Positions 1 through 8,706 of a DNA stretch of 64,000 nucleotides are shown here, in pieces; positions within the stretch are counted from its first letter, which is position 1; every line of letters starts with the position of its first letter. The notes beneath the pieces were generated by a model. The model searched no databases, was not told the origin of the DNA, and worked only from the letters and a program-made list of their open reading frames with translations. A program made the translations under genes and the position numbers. The DNA lies in contig OY843726.1 of the NCBI GenBank assembly GCA_963693005.1, positions 62,001-126,000 of the forward strand, written 5' to 3'. The DNA comes from Bodonicaedibacter sp963693005. GTDB taxonomy: Bacteria; Pseudomonadota; Alphaproteobacteria; UBA6184.

Positions 1-415
1 AAGAGTCCTCATAAAAAGTAGGAAGCATTTTTCCAATAGCAGGGCGCTTGATATTAGGGAGTAGGCCAATTCTTTTTAAGCATAAAGCCATATAAGCGCC
101 AGTATTTGCTGATGAAACCATAATTTCAGCCGTCTTTTCAGAAACAAGCGAAATAGCCTTGTGTAGGCTGGTTTCCTCGCGCATTCTAAGTGCTGAGGAT
201 GGTTTCAAGGACGCAGAAACACAGTGTTCAGTATGGTGAATTTGAGTGATTTTTTTATGACTGTCGGGAATTAGGCGAGATAAAATATGCTTGTCTCCAC
301 ATAAGTGAAACAAAACATCGGGCAAATTTTTAGCGGCATCAAACACCCCTTTTAAATTACTTTGGGGACCGAAGTCCCCACTCATGCAATCTATCGCGAT
401 GTTGATACGTGGCAT
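1..415 (-). CDS. plsX: Phosphate acyltransferase PlsX (N-terminal part, cut by window edge)
   Basis: The minus strand from 415 encodes a protein starting MPRINIAIDCMSGDFGP, the typical PlsX N-terminus (IALDAMGGDFGP in most members). It stays open to the window edge, so only about 138 residues are visible. PlsX converts acyl-ACP to acyl-phosphate, the first acyl donor step of phospholipid synthesis with PlsY, at the inner face of the membrane. ATG at 413-415 follows the rpmF stop by 3 bases, so the two are co-transcribed as in many proteobacteria. The usual Gly-Gly of the DAMGGD motif reads Cys-Met-Ser-Gly here. Confidence 0.9.
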   Translation of the reverse strand, partial: MPRINIAIDCMSGDFGPQSNLKGVFDAAKNLPDVLFHLCGDKHILSRLIPDSHKKITQIHHTEHCVSASLKPSSALRMREETSLHKAISLVSEKTAEIMVSSANTGAYMALCLKRIGLLPNIKRPAIGKMLPTFYEDS

Positions 416-418
416 AAG

Positions 419-613
419 CTAGTCAGCTTTTTCAGCTTCAGGCTTCTGAAAAACCTGGCGACCATTATAGCAACCACACGAGTCACAAATGTGATGTGGA
501 AGTTTTTTTGATCCACAGTTTGTACATTCAGCCAAATTTACTGGAGTCAACCGGTGGTGGGCGCGACGCATATTGCGCCTAGATTTTGATACTTTTCTCT
601 TTGGAACAGCCAT
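419..613 (-). CDS. rpmF: 50S ribosomal protein L32
   Basis: This 64-residue protein begins MAVPKRKVSKSRRNMRRAHH, the conserved basic N-terminus of L32. It has a zinc-ribbon pattern of two CxxC pairs (CTNC and CDSC) separated by ten residues. L32 is a structural protein of the large ribosomal subunit. It lies directly upstream of plsX with a 3-base gap, the common rpmF-plsX arrangement. Confidence 0.97.
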   Translation of the reverse strand: MAVPKRKVSKSRRNMRRAHHRLTPVNLAECTNCGSKKLPHHICDSCGCYNGRQVFQKPEAEKAD

Positions 614-699
614 TTTAAACTCTTACTTTCAATCTAATCGTTGTGATCATAGCGAAAAAGGTATGAAAAATCAAGTGTAATTCCCACAAAAAGGGGTAG

Positions 700-1401
700 C
701 TATAAGGATAGGTTTACCATTCTATATCCAACACCTGATTCTGTTATAATATACTTGGGTTGACTGGGGGTCTCTTCTATTTTTTGGCGTAAAGCTCTGA
801 TGTATACCCTTAGGTATTGATGTTCTTGTGTGCACATTGGGCCCCACACCTCTTTAAGAAGTTGTGCATGAGTAATAACGCTTCCAAGGTTCTTTATAAA
901 AAAAGCCAGCAAATAGTATTCCTTAGGAGATAAATATATACGTTTCTTTTTTAAAGTAACTATACGTTTTGAAAAATCAAACTCTATGTCTCCGGCGGTT
1001 ACCGTGCTTTGGGAAGACTCAGACAATATTTTGTCTCGCAATCCACTGCGAATTCGTGCCAAGAGTTCCCGAATATTAAAGGGCTTAGTAACATAGTCGC
1101 TTGCTCCCAAATCTAGAGCTTGAACCTTGTCTGACTCGTCAGATCGCACGGAGAGCACAATAATTGGAGTTTTTGAAAACTCGCGAATTTCTTTGATAAC
1201 AAGCATGCCATCAATATCAGGCAAACCTAAGTCTAAGACGATCAGGTCTGGATTGCGGGTGGCAGTTAACCTGACGCCTTCACGGCCGTTATATGCCTCT
1301 AGTACGTCGTAGTTATCAGAGTCAAGACTAATAGAGAGAATTTTTCTAATCTGTGGTTCATCGTCAACTACCAGTATTCGTTGTCTTACAGTTGCGTTCA
1401 T
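700..1401 (-). CDS. kdpE: KdpE-like response regulator (OmpR/PhoB class)
   Basis: A receiver domain comes first (residues 8-120), with the acidic pair D13-D14, phosphoacceptor D57 in IVLDLGLPD and K106 in TKPF. A winged-helix DNA-binding domain follows (about 140-230). The stretch VLSVRSDESDKVQALDLGASDY is close to KdpE, which switches on the high-affinity potassium pump kdpFABC. I chose ATG at 1401 because AAGGA lies 10 bases upstream; a longer frame reaches 1452 but would overlap the sensor gene. The sensor stop at 1415 leaves a 13-base gap, so the pair is one operon. No kdpFABC genes are in the window, so the target is unknown. Confidence 0.85.
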   Translation of the reverse strand: MNATVRQRILVVDDEPQIRKILSISLDSDNYDVLEAYNGREGVRLTATRNPDLIVLDLGLPDIDGMLVIKEIREFSKTPIIVLSVRSDESDKVQALDLGASDYVTKPFNIRELLARIRSGLRDKILSESSQSTVTAGDIEFDFSKRIVTLKKKRIYLSPKEYYLLAFFIKNLGSVITHAQLLKEVWGPMCTQEHQYLRVYIRALRQKIEETPSQPKYIITESGVGYRMVNLSL

Positions 1402-1414
1402 TCTAGAGAGATCC

Positions 1415-3538
1415 TTAAATATAGTTTTCGTGAGAAGATGGGAGGTCCACATTAAACTGGGCTCCTTTTTTCATATCATCTCTATCGGAGATCCAAATTT
1501 TACCTTTGTGGGCTTCAATAATTTGCTTGCAAATAGCTAACCCAAGGCCAGTTCCTGCTTGTTTATAGTCAGCATGTTGGAACCTATAAAATTTATCAAA
1601 GATAACTTTTCTACGAGAGGTTTCAACTCCGGGCCCATTATCAATGACTTTAGCGGTTAATAAGTCTGGCGATGTGGTAATATGGATAATTATTTCACCG
1701 CCTATAGGAGTATGTTTAGTGGCATTGTCAATTAAATTAAAGAACACCTGCTGAATAAGTGTAGGGTCACCCTGTAGAATAGCTTTTTCTGGGGCTGGAA
1801 TATTAACAGTAACTTTTAATAACCGTAAAGAGCGTTTCATTCTCTGGAGGAGGGAGTTGATTATGTCATCCAAATATACAAACGTGTTTCGACGCAGTAG
1901 ATTATCAGTAGAAAGTTTGCTGCTTTCTAGAATATTAGAGATTGACTGATTAAGGTGTTCAGACGCCTCGTGAATGCCACGTATTAGTGAAACTCGATTT
2001 TCTTCAGATAGATTGGGTAATTCCTCTATTGCGGTGCAACTTCCAATAATGGTTGTTAGAGGTGTTTTTAAATCATGAGAAATGCTAGATAAAATTACGG
2101 AACGCAGTTGCTCTTTTTCATGCTCAAGTACAGCAGATTGGTAAGAAGTGGATAATCGGAGCCTTTGAAGAGAAAGTTTTAGCTGAAGTATCGATGCATT
2201 TAGTAAGACTTCATCAATCTGCTTTGAGAGGTCGGTATATTTTAATCCGATATGGCCGAAAGTAACTGAGTCTGCAATTAACGGAAGAAAATCATAATCA
2301 GCATAAGTGTTTTTTTCAATACTGTTTAAACTATCTTTTTCTGGATGAGAGGAAAGTGATGTAAAAAGGCAAAAATCAAGCTTTGAATTAAGTTGATTGT
2401 TCAACAATAAAACAATATCTACCTCAAAAGTTTCTTTGAAGTATTGTTTAGATGCTTTTATAAGTCCTTCCTCATTAACGCAAGAAGATAATGTTTCTGT
2501 GTAATAAAAGAGTGCAGTTAGGTTTTTTAGCTTTGCTTTTAATTGATATTTAGTGGACTTAGAAAGTAATGAAATATGTGAAAAACATAAAAAAATAATT
2601 AGAAGGCAAACTGAAATTACTAGCTGTCCCATATAGCTTGTTTCGAGAGAATTGCAGATGAAACTTAAAGATAAAAAAAATGAAATAACTATAGAAACAG
2701 TAGCTGTAAAAAAATTAAAAAATCGGTATGTAAGTAGTGCAGAGATAGAAGTAAGGACAATAAAAACTTTAGACTCATAGCAGGGGGTAACTATAGGAAG
2801 ACATTTTGTGGCAAAAAGAGATAGAAAAGGGCCTAAAGCTCCACAAAAGGTTTCGTACAAGAATTTAATAGTTTTGTTTTTTTTGTTTTTTGAAAAGGCT
2901 AAAAAGGCGTTTAGCCCATCTAATAAGGGCGGAAAGTCTTTATAGGAATGTTTGTTGTTTGTGGGTGAGCTTCTGGAAAATGAGTGCATAGATTTGAAGT
3001 TCTCATGTTTTATGTGTGTAGAAAGAGCTAGGGCAGTGCTAAAAAGATCTTTTTCGTTTCCTTCCGGGTCGTTTTGAGAGGGTAAAACAATAGTTCTAGA
3101 GATGTGGCGATAGAAAGAAGGAGGGACACAGTTAAGAGATCTATCCGTTTTTTTCTTTCTTTTTTGCGTTTCTGAAAAATAAGACAAAGAGGAGGTCGTA
3201 AAAACATCCACGCCAGACTCTACTAAATGTGTTATTAATTTTAGAGATCTATTAAAGTCAGGAGGATAAATTAAGTGCCTAAAAACAACAAGTTTAGGGG
3301 CTAGGTTGAACAACACCTTGTGTCCGGACGAAAAAAAATCTTTGTTAAAGTCGACAAACTTTACGGGAGAAGATGCCGGAAGAGTTTTTGAGATTTTCTT
3401 TATCTCTTCAGAGGAAAATCCCACAAAGTAAAAAGAGCCCTCCTTGGGAATCTCTTCCAAACAGTGTGATAAAATGCGCTCTGTAGAAAATGGCGAGTCT
3501 TGCAAGCTTAAATAAAGAGTTAGGTTTCCTTTTGTCAC
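1415..3538 (-). CDS. kdpD: KdpD-like sensor histidine kinase with a degenerate N-terminal domain
   Basis: Residues 1-190 follow the fold order of the KdpD sensor domain: LTLYLS start, a LVVFRHLIYP strand, and SGVDVFTTSSLSYFSE matching the KdpD pattern GIDVYTTVNVQHLES. The GxxGVGKT nucleotide-binding loop is missing. About four hydrophobic segments (residues 230-335) and a GAF-like region (340-470) follow. Next come the histidine kinase core with H488 in SISHDLKTP, N box QVFFNLIDNATKHTP, G1 DNGPGV and G2 GTGLGL. The start is GTG at 3538, one base after the stop of the preceding gene. It probably senses potassium or turgor, but the altered input domain leaves the signal open. Confidence 0.85.
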   Translation of the reverse strand: MTKGNLTLYLSLQDSPFSTERILSHCLEEIPKEGSFYFVGFSSEEIKKISKTLPASSPVKFVDFNKDFFSSGHKVLFNLAPKLVVFRHLIYPPDFNRSLKLITHLVESGVDVFTTSSLSYFSETQKRKKKTDRSLNCVPPSFYRHISRTIVLPSQNDPEGNEKDLFSTALALSTHIKHENFKSMHSFSRSSPTNNKHSYKDFPPLLDGLNAFLAFSKNKKNKTIKFLYETFCGALGPFLSLFATKCLPIVTPCYESKVFIVLTSISALLTYRFFNFFTATVSIVISFFLSLSFICNSLETSYMGQLVISVCLLIIFLCFSHISLLSKSTKYQLKAKLKNLTALFYYTETLSSCVNEEGLIKASKQYFKETFEVDIVLLLNNQLNSKLDFCLFTSLSSHPEKDSLNSIEKNTYADYDFLPLIADSVTFGHIGLKYTDLSKQIDEVLLNASILQLKLSLQRLRLSTSYQSAVLEHEKEQLRSVILSSISHDLKTPLTTIIGSCTAIEELPNLSEENRVSLIRGIHEASEHLNQSISNILESSKLSTDNLLRRNTFVYLDDIINSLLQRMKRSLRLLKVTVNIPAPEKAILQGDPTLIQQVFFNLIDNATKHTPIGGEIIIHITTSPDLLTAKVIDNGPGVETSRRKVIFDKFYRFQHADYKQAGTGLGLAICKQIIEAHKGKIWISDRDDMKKGAQFNVDLPSSHENYI

Positions 3539-3539
3539 G

Positions 3540-4043
3540 TTATATAGCTCTGTACATTCTTAGGTAAGCTCGCAATACAATTCCTGTTTGCTTATAAAAT
3601 ATCATGGACTTCCCTATTACACTTGAAAATTTGAGGCTATTTTGTGGGTTAGTTTGTAGAGCGACCAAGTAATCACATAAAACTTGACTTCTTTGAAAGG
3701 TACTGTAAACAAAAGAGTCTCTTCTGTCAACAAAGTTGGATGGCGAGCATGTTTTTTGGTCGACTTCTGAGTGAGTGAGTGAATTAAAAGAAAAGATTAA
3801 AACTTTCATGCGAGAGTGAAGCTCAGATAAAAAGTCAAAAAAACTTTCGTCAACCAGAGAGTCTGTGGGAGTCTTTAAGACATTGCTTATGTCCAAGTAA
3901 AGACTAAACTGTAAGTTCGCCATTTCCCGGAGTGTTTTTTTGAAGTCTTCTTGATAAGGTCCTAAACAAATACGGGCTTGGCAAGTTAGAACGGAGGTCT
4001 GTGTGTTGCAATTCATTTTTATTCCAAAACTCAATAAGTTCAT
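3540..4043 (-). CDS. Hypothetical protein upstream of the kdpD-like gene
   Basis: This is a 167-residue soluble protein with no family I recognise. It has several cysteines, no signal peptide and no membrane segment. An alternative ATG at 4016 (MNCNTQTSV) has GGA about 7 bases upstream and may be the true start. The stop is one base before the GTG of the histidine kinase gene, so the protein is translated from the same message and may act with the two-component system. That functional link is inferred only from position. Confidence 0.6.
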   Translation of the reverse strand: MNLLSFGIKMNCNTQTSVLTCQARICLGPYQEDFKKTLREMANLQFSLYLDISNVLKTPTDSLVDESFFDFLSELHSRMKVLIFSFNSLTHSEVDQKTCSPSNFVDRRDSFVYSTFQRSQVLCDYLVALQTNPQNSLKFSSVIGKSMIFYKQTGIVLRAYLRMYRAI

Positions 4044-4179
4044 TAAACCAGAGAGGTGCGTAAAAAAACTATGCTCTCAATGAGCCAGTAACATAAAAAA
4101 TAAATAAAATAGCTGCGAGGAATAGTGGTAAACACTTGATTCAAGAAGATTTAGGGAGATTGTTCTCTTTTTTTTATTT

Positions 4180-4827
4180 TCAGGTTTTTGGAGGTGTTGC
4201 AGTATTGAGGGGTAGATTGGTCAGTTTTTTCTGAGGTGCTTTAAGTGAATGTTCTGAATGTAGCGAGGTGGACGGGTGGGAGGGGGAGTTTTTTAGTATT
4301 AGAGTTGCTGACTCTAATAGCTTATTGCAAGCATTAATAGTTTCTTCCTCGAGTAAGCTCTCGTTATGGCGAGAGTTCAAGCATGCTTTGGCGTGTTCTT
4401 CTATAATAACGCCGAGATCCATCAATATTAATGACCGCATTGCTCGATTTGTATTTCTATATTTTTGAGGTCTCCACCAGTAAGCTCTGTGAGCTTCTCC
4501 ACAGAGATAGCTTAGGACGATTTTGTATAGTTTTATTAGCTCAACACTTTGAACTGCGTGTTGTTGATATAAATTGGCAACGTTGTGAGCTGTCGTCTTG
4601 TGATTAGGTGCGTTTTCTAAAGATAACAGGGCAGTTAAGTGCAAAATATGTTCTTTTCGGGTGGTTGGGATAACTTCAGGAGAAATCAGGGATCTCTTTG
4701 CTGAAATGTCATAAATAGTAGGTAGCTTCTTTTTTATTTTTTTAAAAAAAGCTTTTGAATCTGTTGAAATCTTTTCAGAGATTTCAAAATATTCAAAGTA
4801 ATTACTTACTGGAGGCATATATAACAC
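4180..4827 (-). CDS. Hypothetical protein
   Basis: A 215-residue protein without a recognisable family. The central part is helical and aromatic-rich (AHRAYWWRPQKYR, about residues 113-125), followed by IIEEHAKACL. The last 40 residues are low-complexity, rich in Ser, Pro, Thr and Lys. The frame can start at GTG 4827 or ATG 4818; neither has a clear ribosome binding site. It lies between yceD (56 bases upstream) and the unknown gene at 3540-4043, all on the minus strand. Confidence 0.55.
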   Translation of the reverse strand: MLYMPPVSNYFEYFEISEKISTDSKAFFKKIKKKLPTIYDISAKRSLISPEVIPTTRKEHILHLTALLSLENAPNHKTTAHNVANLYQQHAVQSVELIKLYKIVLSYLCGEAHRAYWWRPQKYRNTNRAMRSLILMDLGVIIEEHAKACLNSRHNESLLEEETINACNKLLESATLILKNSPSHPSTSLHSEHSLKAPQKKLTNLPLNTATPPKT

Positions 4828-4883
4828 TTAATTACTTACTTGCATTTGTTTAGAGTAAGTAGTTAAGCTTAACAAAGTCTTTC

Positions 4884-5378
4884 TTAAGTTATGGATGATG
4901 TGGTTTTTTTTAGCTTGGAAAGTTTTGAGTGCCAAGAGTCTTTATGATGGCCGAGCAGTGAGTTGTCTGACGTTCTTTCTAGTGCTTCTGGAGCTATGGG
5001 AGAAGTGGGGGTTTCTAGTGCTAGGTATTGTAATGCCAAATCAGATAAATCAGCTTCGGAGTTAGTTAATACTTCTACATCTTTTTCTTCATCAGGCAAT
5101 TCAGAGTCTGACAATATAATCCAGAAGTCAGCTTTTGTTTCTGCGTCGAAGGGGGAGCCAGTTCTGCTGCAAACTTGTTGCATCTTTGAAAAAATCGTCC
5201 CCTCTAGCTGCCAGGTTGGATTTATATGAGATAATCGCATTTCTATTTCTACTGAGTAGACTTGGGGTACTAAGAGGCGTTCAGCTACATTGATACACTC
5301 TTGAGTTGTTGCCTTAAGGGTGTAGCTAGAGTTGTCGTTTGGCACCTTTGAAAGATTCACTTTGCATGATATTGACAT
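4884..5378 (-). CDS. yceD: YceD/DUF177 family protein (23S rRNA accumulation)
   Basis: The 164-residue protein shows the YceD pattern. A strand with EIEMRLSHI precedes WQLEGTIFSKMQQVCSRTGSPFDAE, matching the family core in which a Cys and a Pro-Phe follow a G-x-[IV] strand. An acidic segment with DLSDLALQYLALETPTSP follows, as in alphaproteobacterial DUF177 proteins. YceD homologues are needed for normal 23S rRNA levels. The gene diverges from bamE, a neighbourhood common in alphaproteobacteria. ATG at 5378 has AGGA about 7 bases upstream. Confidence 0.75.
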   Translation of the reverse strand: MSISCKVNLSKVPNDNSSYTLKATTQECINVAERLLVPQVYSVEIEMRLSHINPTWQLEGTIFSKMQQVCSRTGSPFDAETKADFWIILSDSELPDEEKDVEVLTNSEADLSDLALQYLALETPTSPIAPEALERTSDNSLLGHHKDSWHSKLSKLKKTTSSIT

Positions 5379-5467
5379 AGAAGTTCCTGGGTATATATCG
5401 TTGATATGGGATTGACAATCTGTGCATTTTTGGGCACTATTTGTTTAAAAATAAGAGATATCACAAA

Positions 5468-5809
5468 ATGCAACTTAAGAAAACAGTCTATATGCTTATT
5501 GGCATAGCAGCCCTTGGTGTTTCCGGGTGTTTTTCGGACCCGCACCATCAAGGTAACTATGTAGATATATTAGCCTTTAAGGAAAAGGTTGGAGTTTGGA
5601 CCAAAGAAGACGTCGAAAAAGACTTTGGCACGCCTTCTTTTGTTGACTCAAAGCGAGAGAATATCGTGTATTATAATGGAGAGCAGGGAGTGAGTTCTTC
5701 ATTTAGTGCGCCCAATATACATAAGTCGGCTACTATACGTATAGAATATGATAAGTCGGGCCTCTTGAAGGCCGTATCTACAGTAGAAAAAAATAAACAG
5801 GCATCTTGA
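5468..5809 (+). CDS. bamE: Outer membrane assembly lipoprotein BamE (SmpA/OmlA)
   Basis: A 113-residue lipoprotein precursor. The N-terminus MQLKKTVYMLIGIAALGVSGC is a lipoprotein signal with the lipobox VSGC. The mature part has GVWTKEDVEKDFGTPS, the BamE pattern of a helix leading into an 'LGTPs' turn, then a small beta sheet. BamE is an accessory part of the BAM complex that inserts beta-barrel proteins in the outer membrane. The frame is open from 5441, but ATG at 5468 places the signal peptide correctly and follows AAGAGAT. Confidence 0.85.
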   Translation: MQLKKTVYMLIGIAALGVSGCFSDPHHQGNYVDILAFKEKVGVWTKEDVEKDFGTPSFVDSKRENIVYYNGEQGVSSSFSAPNIHKSATIRIEYDKSGLLKAVSTVEKNKQAS

Positions 5810-5874
5810 CCATCCTGTGTGAATTATGTATATATGTATCAGTAATTTTTAATCTATGAAGTAGGATTTTTTTA

Positions 5875-6138
5875 ATGGCTAACCATAAATCAGCTGAAAA
5901 GCGTTTTCGTCGTAACGAAAAGCAGCGCGAAGTAAACCACCAACGCATGGCTCGCGTACGTACTTTTATAAAAAAAGTTGAAAAAGCGCTAGTTGAAGGC
6001 GTTAAAGAGAAAGCTACAATGGCGTTTAAAGAAGCTATGCCAGAAGCTATGAAAGGCGTTAGCAAGGGAGTGTTTCATAGAAATACAATTGCACGCAAAC
6101 TGTCTAGGTTGTCTGCTCGGATTAAGGCGCTTTCATAA
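5875..6138 (+). CDS. rpsT: 30S ribosomal protein S20
   Basis: This 87-residue basic protein starts MANHKSAEKRFRRNEKQRE and contains KGVFHRNTIARKLSRLS, both diagnostic of S20, a primary 16S rRNA-binding protein. It has its own terminator at 6168-6197 and sits just before dnaA, as in many alphaproteobacteria. The start ATG is preceded by a purine-rich AGTAGGA. Confidence 0.97.
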   Translation: MANHKSAEKRFRRNEKQREVNHQRMARVRTFIKKVEKALVEGVKEKATMAFKEAMPEAMKGVSKGVFHRNTIARKLSRLSARIKALS

Positions 6139-6167
6139 AGTTTAACCTATTTGTTAACTAAGTTTAC

Positions 6168-6197
6168 AGGGCGCCTAATCGGGTGCCCTTTGTTTTC
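6168..6197 (+). terminator. Rho-independent terminator after rpsT
   Basis: An 8-bp stem (AGGGCGCC with GGGTGCCCT, one G-U pair) closes a short loop and is followed by TTTGTTTT. It separates rpsT from dnaA. Confidence 0.75.
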
Positions 6198-6215
6198 TAA
6201 ACCTTTGGAGTGTGC

Positions 6216-7580
6216 ATGGAAACCGAAACCCAGGACGTTTTTTGGACACAAATTTGCTCGAGTTTTCGCGAAGAAGAAGGTGAAGCAGTTTTTAAAAACT
6301 GGATTGCCCCCTTAATTGTGGATACAATTGAAGTTGGGGTATTGCGTATTCTTGCTCCGACAGCGTTTATGCGTGATTGGGTTGACTCACACTATAGAGA
6401 CACTTTAATGAGGGTCGCTCGTAAAAAAAAGCCAACAATAGTAGCTTTAGATATAGTTGTGGGGCCAGCGCACCGTTTTGATGCAAAGCTGCAAACTGAA
6501 AAAATGGAAAAAGCGTTTTCTAAAGAGGTTTCGGCAACTGAAGAAGCTGCAGATGCATTAACCCTTGGCTTAGATCCTCGCTTTACCTTTGAAAACTTTG
6601 TAGTTGGAAAGCCAAATGAGCTTGCGTATGCAGCTGCTCTTCGGGTTGCTGAGTCGAATTCAGTGCCATTCAATCCTTTGTTTTTATATGGGGGCGTGGG
6701 ACTGGGTAAAACACATTTAATGCATGCTATTGCTTGGTATATAAAAGAAAATAGACCAGATCGAGAGGTTATATACCTTTCTGCAGAAAAGTTTATGTAC
6801 CAGTTCATTCGTGCTCTTCGTCACAAAGATACGATGTCCTTTAAAGAAAAATTTCGTTCAGTTGATGTGTTGATGATTGATGATGTTCAATTTATTAGCG
6901 GTAAAGACTCTACACAAGAAGAGTTTTTTCACACATTTAACGCCTTAATTGATCAAAAGAAACAGATTATTCTGTCCGCAGATAAATCACCGTCAGATCT
7001 TTCTGGTATTGAGGAGCGTATGCGTTCTCGGCTAGGTTGGGGATTGGTTGCGGATATTCACCCTACGACGTATGAGCTGCGGTTAGGTATTTTGCAAGCT
7101 AAGGCTGAAAAGTTAAGCACTGAGGTTCCTAAAGAAGTTTTGGACTTTTTGGCTCATAAGATTGGATCCAATATTAGAGAACTTGAAGGCGCGTTAAATC
7201 GTGTGGTTGCACATTCTACGCTAGTTGGGCGAAGTATTAATATTGAAATGACGACAGAAGTGTTGAGAGATTTAATTCGCTCTAATGAGCGTAGGATTTC
7301 TATCGAAGAGATTCAAAACAAAGTTGTAGAGCACTTTGACATTAAACTGTCGGATTTGCTATCATCAAAACGTAGCATTGATATTGCTAGGCCTCGGCAA
7401 ATTGCCATGTATTTATCAAAAGCGTTGACCACGTGTTCGTTACCTGAAATAGGGCGGAAATTTGGTGGAAAAGACCACACTACGGTTATGCATGCGGTGA
7501 AAAGAGTTGAGGCTATAAAAAAAGATAATTCGGCATTTTCTGAGGATGTTGATATGTTAAAACGAGTATTGCAGGTATAA
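6216..7580 (+). CDS. dnaA: Chromosomal replication initiator DnaA
   Basis: The protein has 454 residues. Domain I is at the N-terminus (FWTQICSSFREEEGEAVFKNWI). Domain III is the AAA+ core with Walker A GGVGLGKTHL and Walker B VLMIDDVQFI. Domain IV carries the DnaA signature GKDHTTVMHAVKRVE that binds DnaA boxes. It opens the replication origin. ATG 6216 is preferred over an upstream in-frame GTG at 6210 because GGAG at 6207-6210 then sits 5 bases upstream. The linker (domain II) is short. dnaN follows after 3 bases. Confidence 0.97.
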   Translation: METETQDVFWTQICSSFREEEGEAVFKNWIAPLIVDTIEVGVLRILAPTAFMRDWVDSHYRDTLMRVARKKKPTIVALDIVVGPAHRFDAKLQTEKMEKAFSKEVSATEEAADALTLGLDPRFTFENFVVGKPNELAYAAALRVAESNSVPFNPLFLYGGVGLGKTHLMHAIAWYIKENRPDREVIYLSAEKFMYQFIRALRHKDTMSFKEKFRSVDVLMIDDVQFISGKDSTQEEFFHTFNALIDQKKQIILSADKSPSDLSGIEERMRSRLGWGLVADIHPTTYELRLGILQAKAEKLSTEVPKEVLDFLAHKIGSNIRELEGALNRVVAHSTLVGRSINIEMTTEVLRDLIRSNERRISIEEIQNKVVEHFDIKLSDLLSSKRSIDIARPRQIAMYLSKALTTCSLPEIGRKFGGKDHTTVMHAVKRVEAIKKDNSAFSEDVDMLKRVLQV

Positions 7581-7583
7581 GTT

Positions 7584-8696
7584 ATGATAGTTACTCTAGA
7601 TAAAAATGTTTTTTTAAATGCGCTGAATCAGGCGGGAAGTATAGTTGAACGAAAGCATACGATGCCAATTTTGGCACATATCTTGCTGCAAACAAAGTCA
7701 GATCATTTGACGCTGAGCTCTACTGATTTAGATATTAGTTTGGTAGAAACGTTACCAGCGGATGTAAAAGCTGAGGGTAAAGTAGCGTTACCCGCACACT
7801 TGCTGCATGATATCGCTAGAAAATTGCCTGACGCGCCAGTTAATCTTACCCTTCAAGGTAGAGAGGTGGTGTTAGATTGTGGGGCTTCAAAATTTAATAT
7901 TTCTTGTCTTTCCGGTGACGATTTTCCGGCAATTGGAAATGGTGAGAGCTATCCATTTAAATTTACCATTAAATCTTGGGAACTACGTTATCTTATTGAT
8001 AAAACCAAATTTGCGATGTCTTCGGAAGAAACTAGGTATAACTTAAATGGTATTTGTCTTCATGTTACGGAATTAAATGATAGCATTGTGTTTAGGGCAG
8101 CGGCTACCGACTCTCACCGTCTTGCCTGTGCACATATTGCTGTTCCTGAGGGGGCAGAGAAAATGCAAAGCATTATTTTGTCTCGAAAAACAGTAAATGA
8201 GTTGTCGAAGTTTCTTGAAAAGCATGAATCAGAGATTCAAGTTTCCATGTCTGGGTTTCAGGTGTGCTTCCAGGTTGAAGATTCATTCATGTCTAGCCGC
8301 TTAATAGATGGTACGTTCCCTGATTATGAAAGTTTAATACCTTATAATAATGATAAATGCGCGCAAGTGAACAAAGATGATTTTTTGAAGGCCGTAGATA
8401 GAGTTTCTTTGATTTCTTTGGACAAAATGCGACCAATCAAATTGCATTTACAAGACAATCAAATCGGCATATCAACTCCAAGCTCCGAATTTGGATCTGC
8501 AAAAGAGTCGGTTGATGCAGAATACTCCTCTGACCCCTTAGATATAGGCTTTAATGGTAGATACTTAATGGATCTAGCCCATATGGGAGAGGGAGGTAAG
8601 ATTGAAATTCGTTTGCAGGATGCTGCAACTGCTGTTTTAATATCAGATGCAAGTGATGAGGCCTCCTTAACTGTCTTAATGCCAATGCGGGTATAG
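7584..8696 (+). CDS. dnaN: DNA polymerase III beta subunit (sliding clamp)
   Basis: The 370-residue protein starts MIVTLDKNVFLNALNQAGSIVERKHTMPILAHILL, the standard DnaN N-terminus. It ends with VLMPMRV, the conserved C-terminal tail of the clamp. It forms the ring that tethers polymerase III to DNA; the polymerase subunit dnaE is at 42213-45626. It lies 3 bases after dnaA and 10 bases before recF. Confidence 0.97.
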   Translation: MIVTLDKNVFLNALNQAGSIVERKHTMPILAHILLQTKSDHLTLSSTDLDISLVETLPADVKAEGKVALPAHLLHDIARKLPDAPVNLTLQGREVVLDCGASKFNISCLSGDDFPAIGNGESYPFKFTIKSWELRYLIDKTKFAMSSEETRYNLNGICLHVTELNDSIVFRAAATDSHRLACAHIAVPEGAEKMQSIILSRKTVNELSKFLEKHESEIQVSMSGFQVCFQVEDSFMSSRLIDGTFPDYESLIPYNNDKCAQVNKDDFLKAVDRVSLISLDKMRPIKLHLQDNQIGISTPSSEFGSAKESVDAEYSSDPLDIGFNGRYLMDLAHMGEGGKIEIRLQDAATAVLISDASDEASLTVLMPMRV

Positions 8697-8706
8697 ATTT
8701 AGCCTA

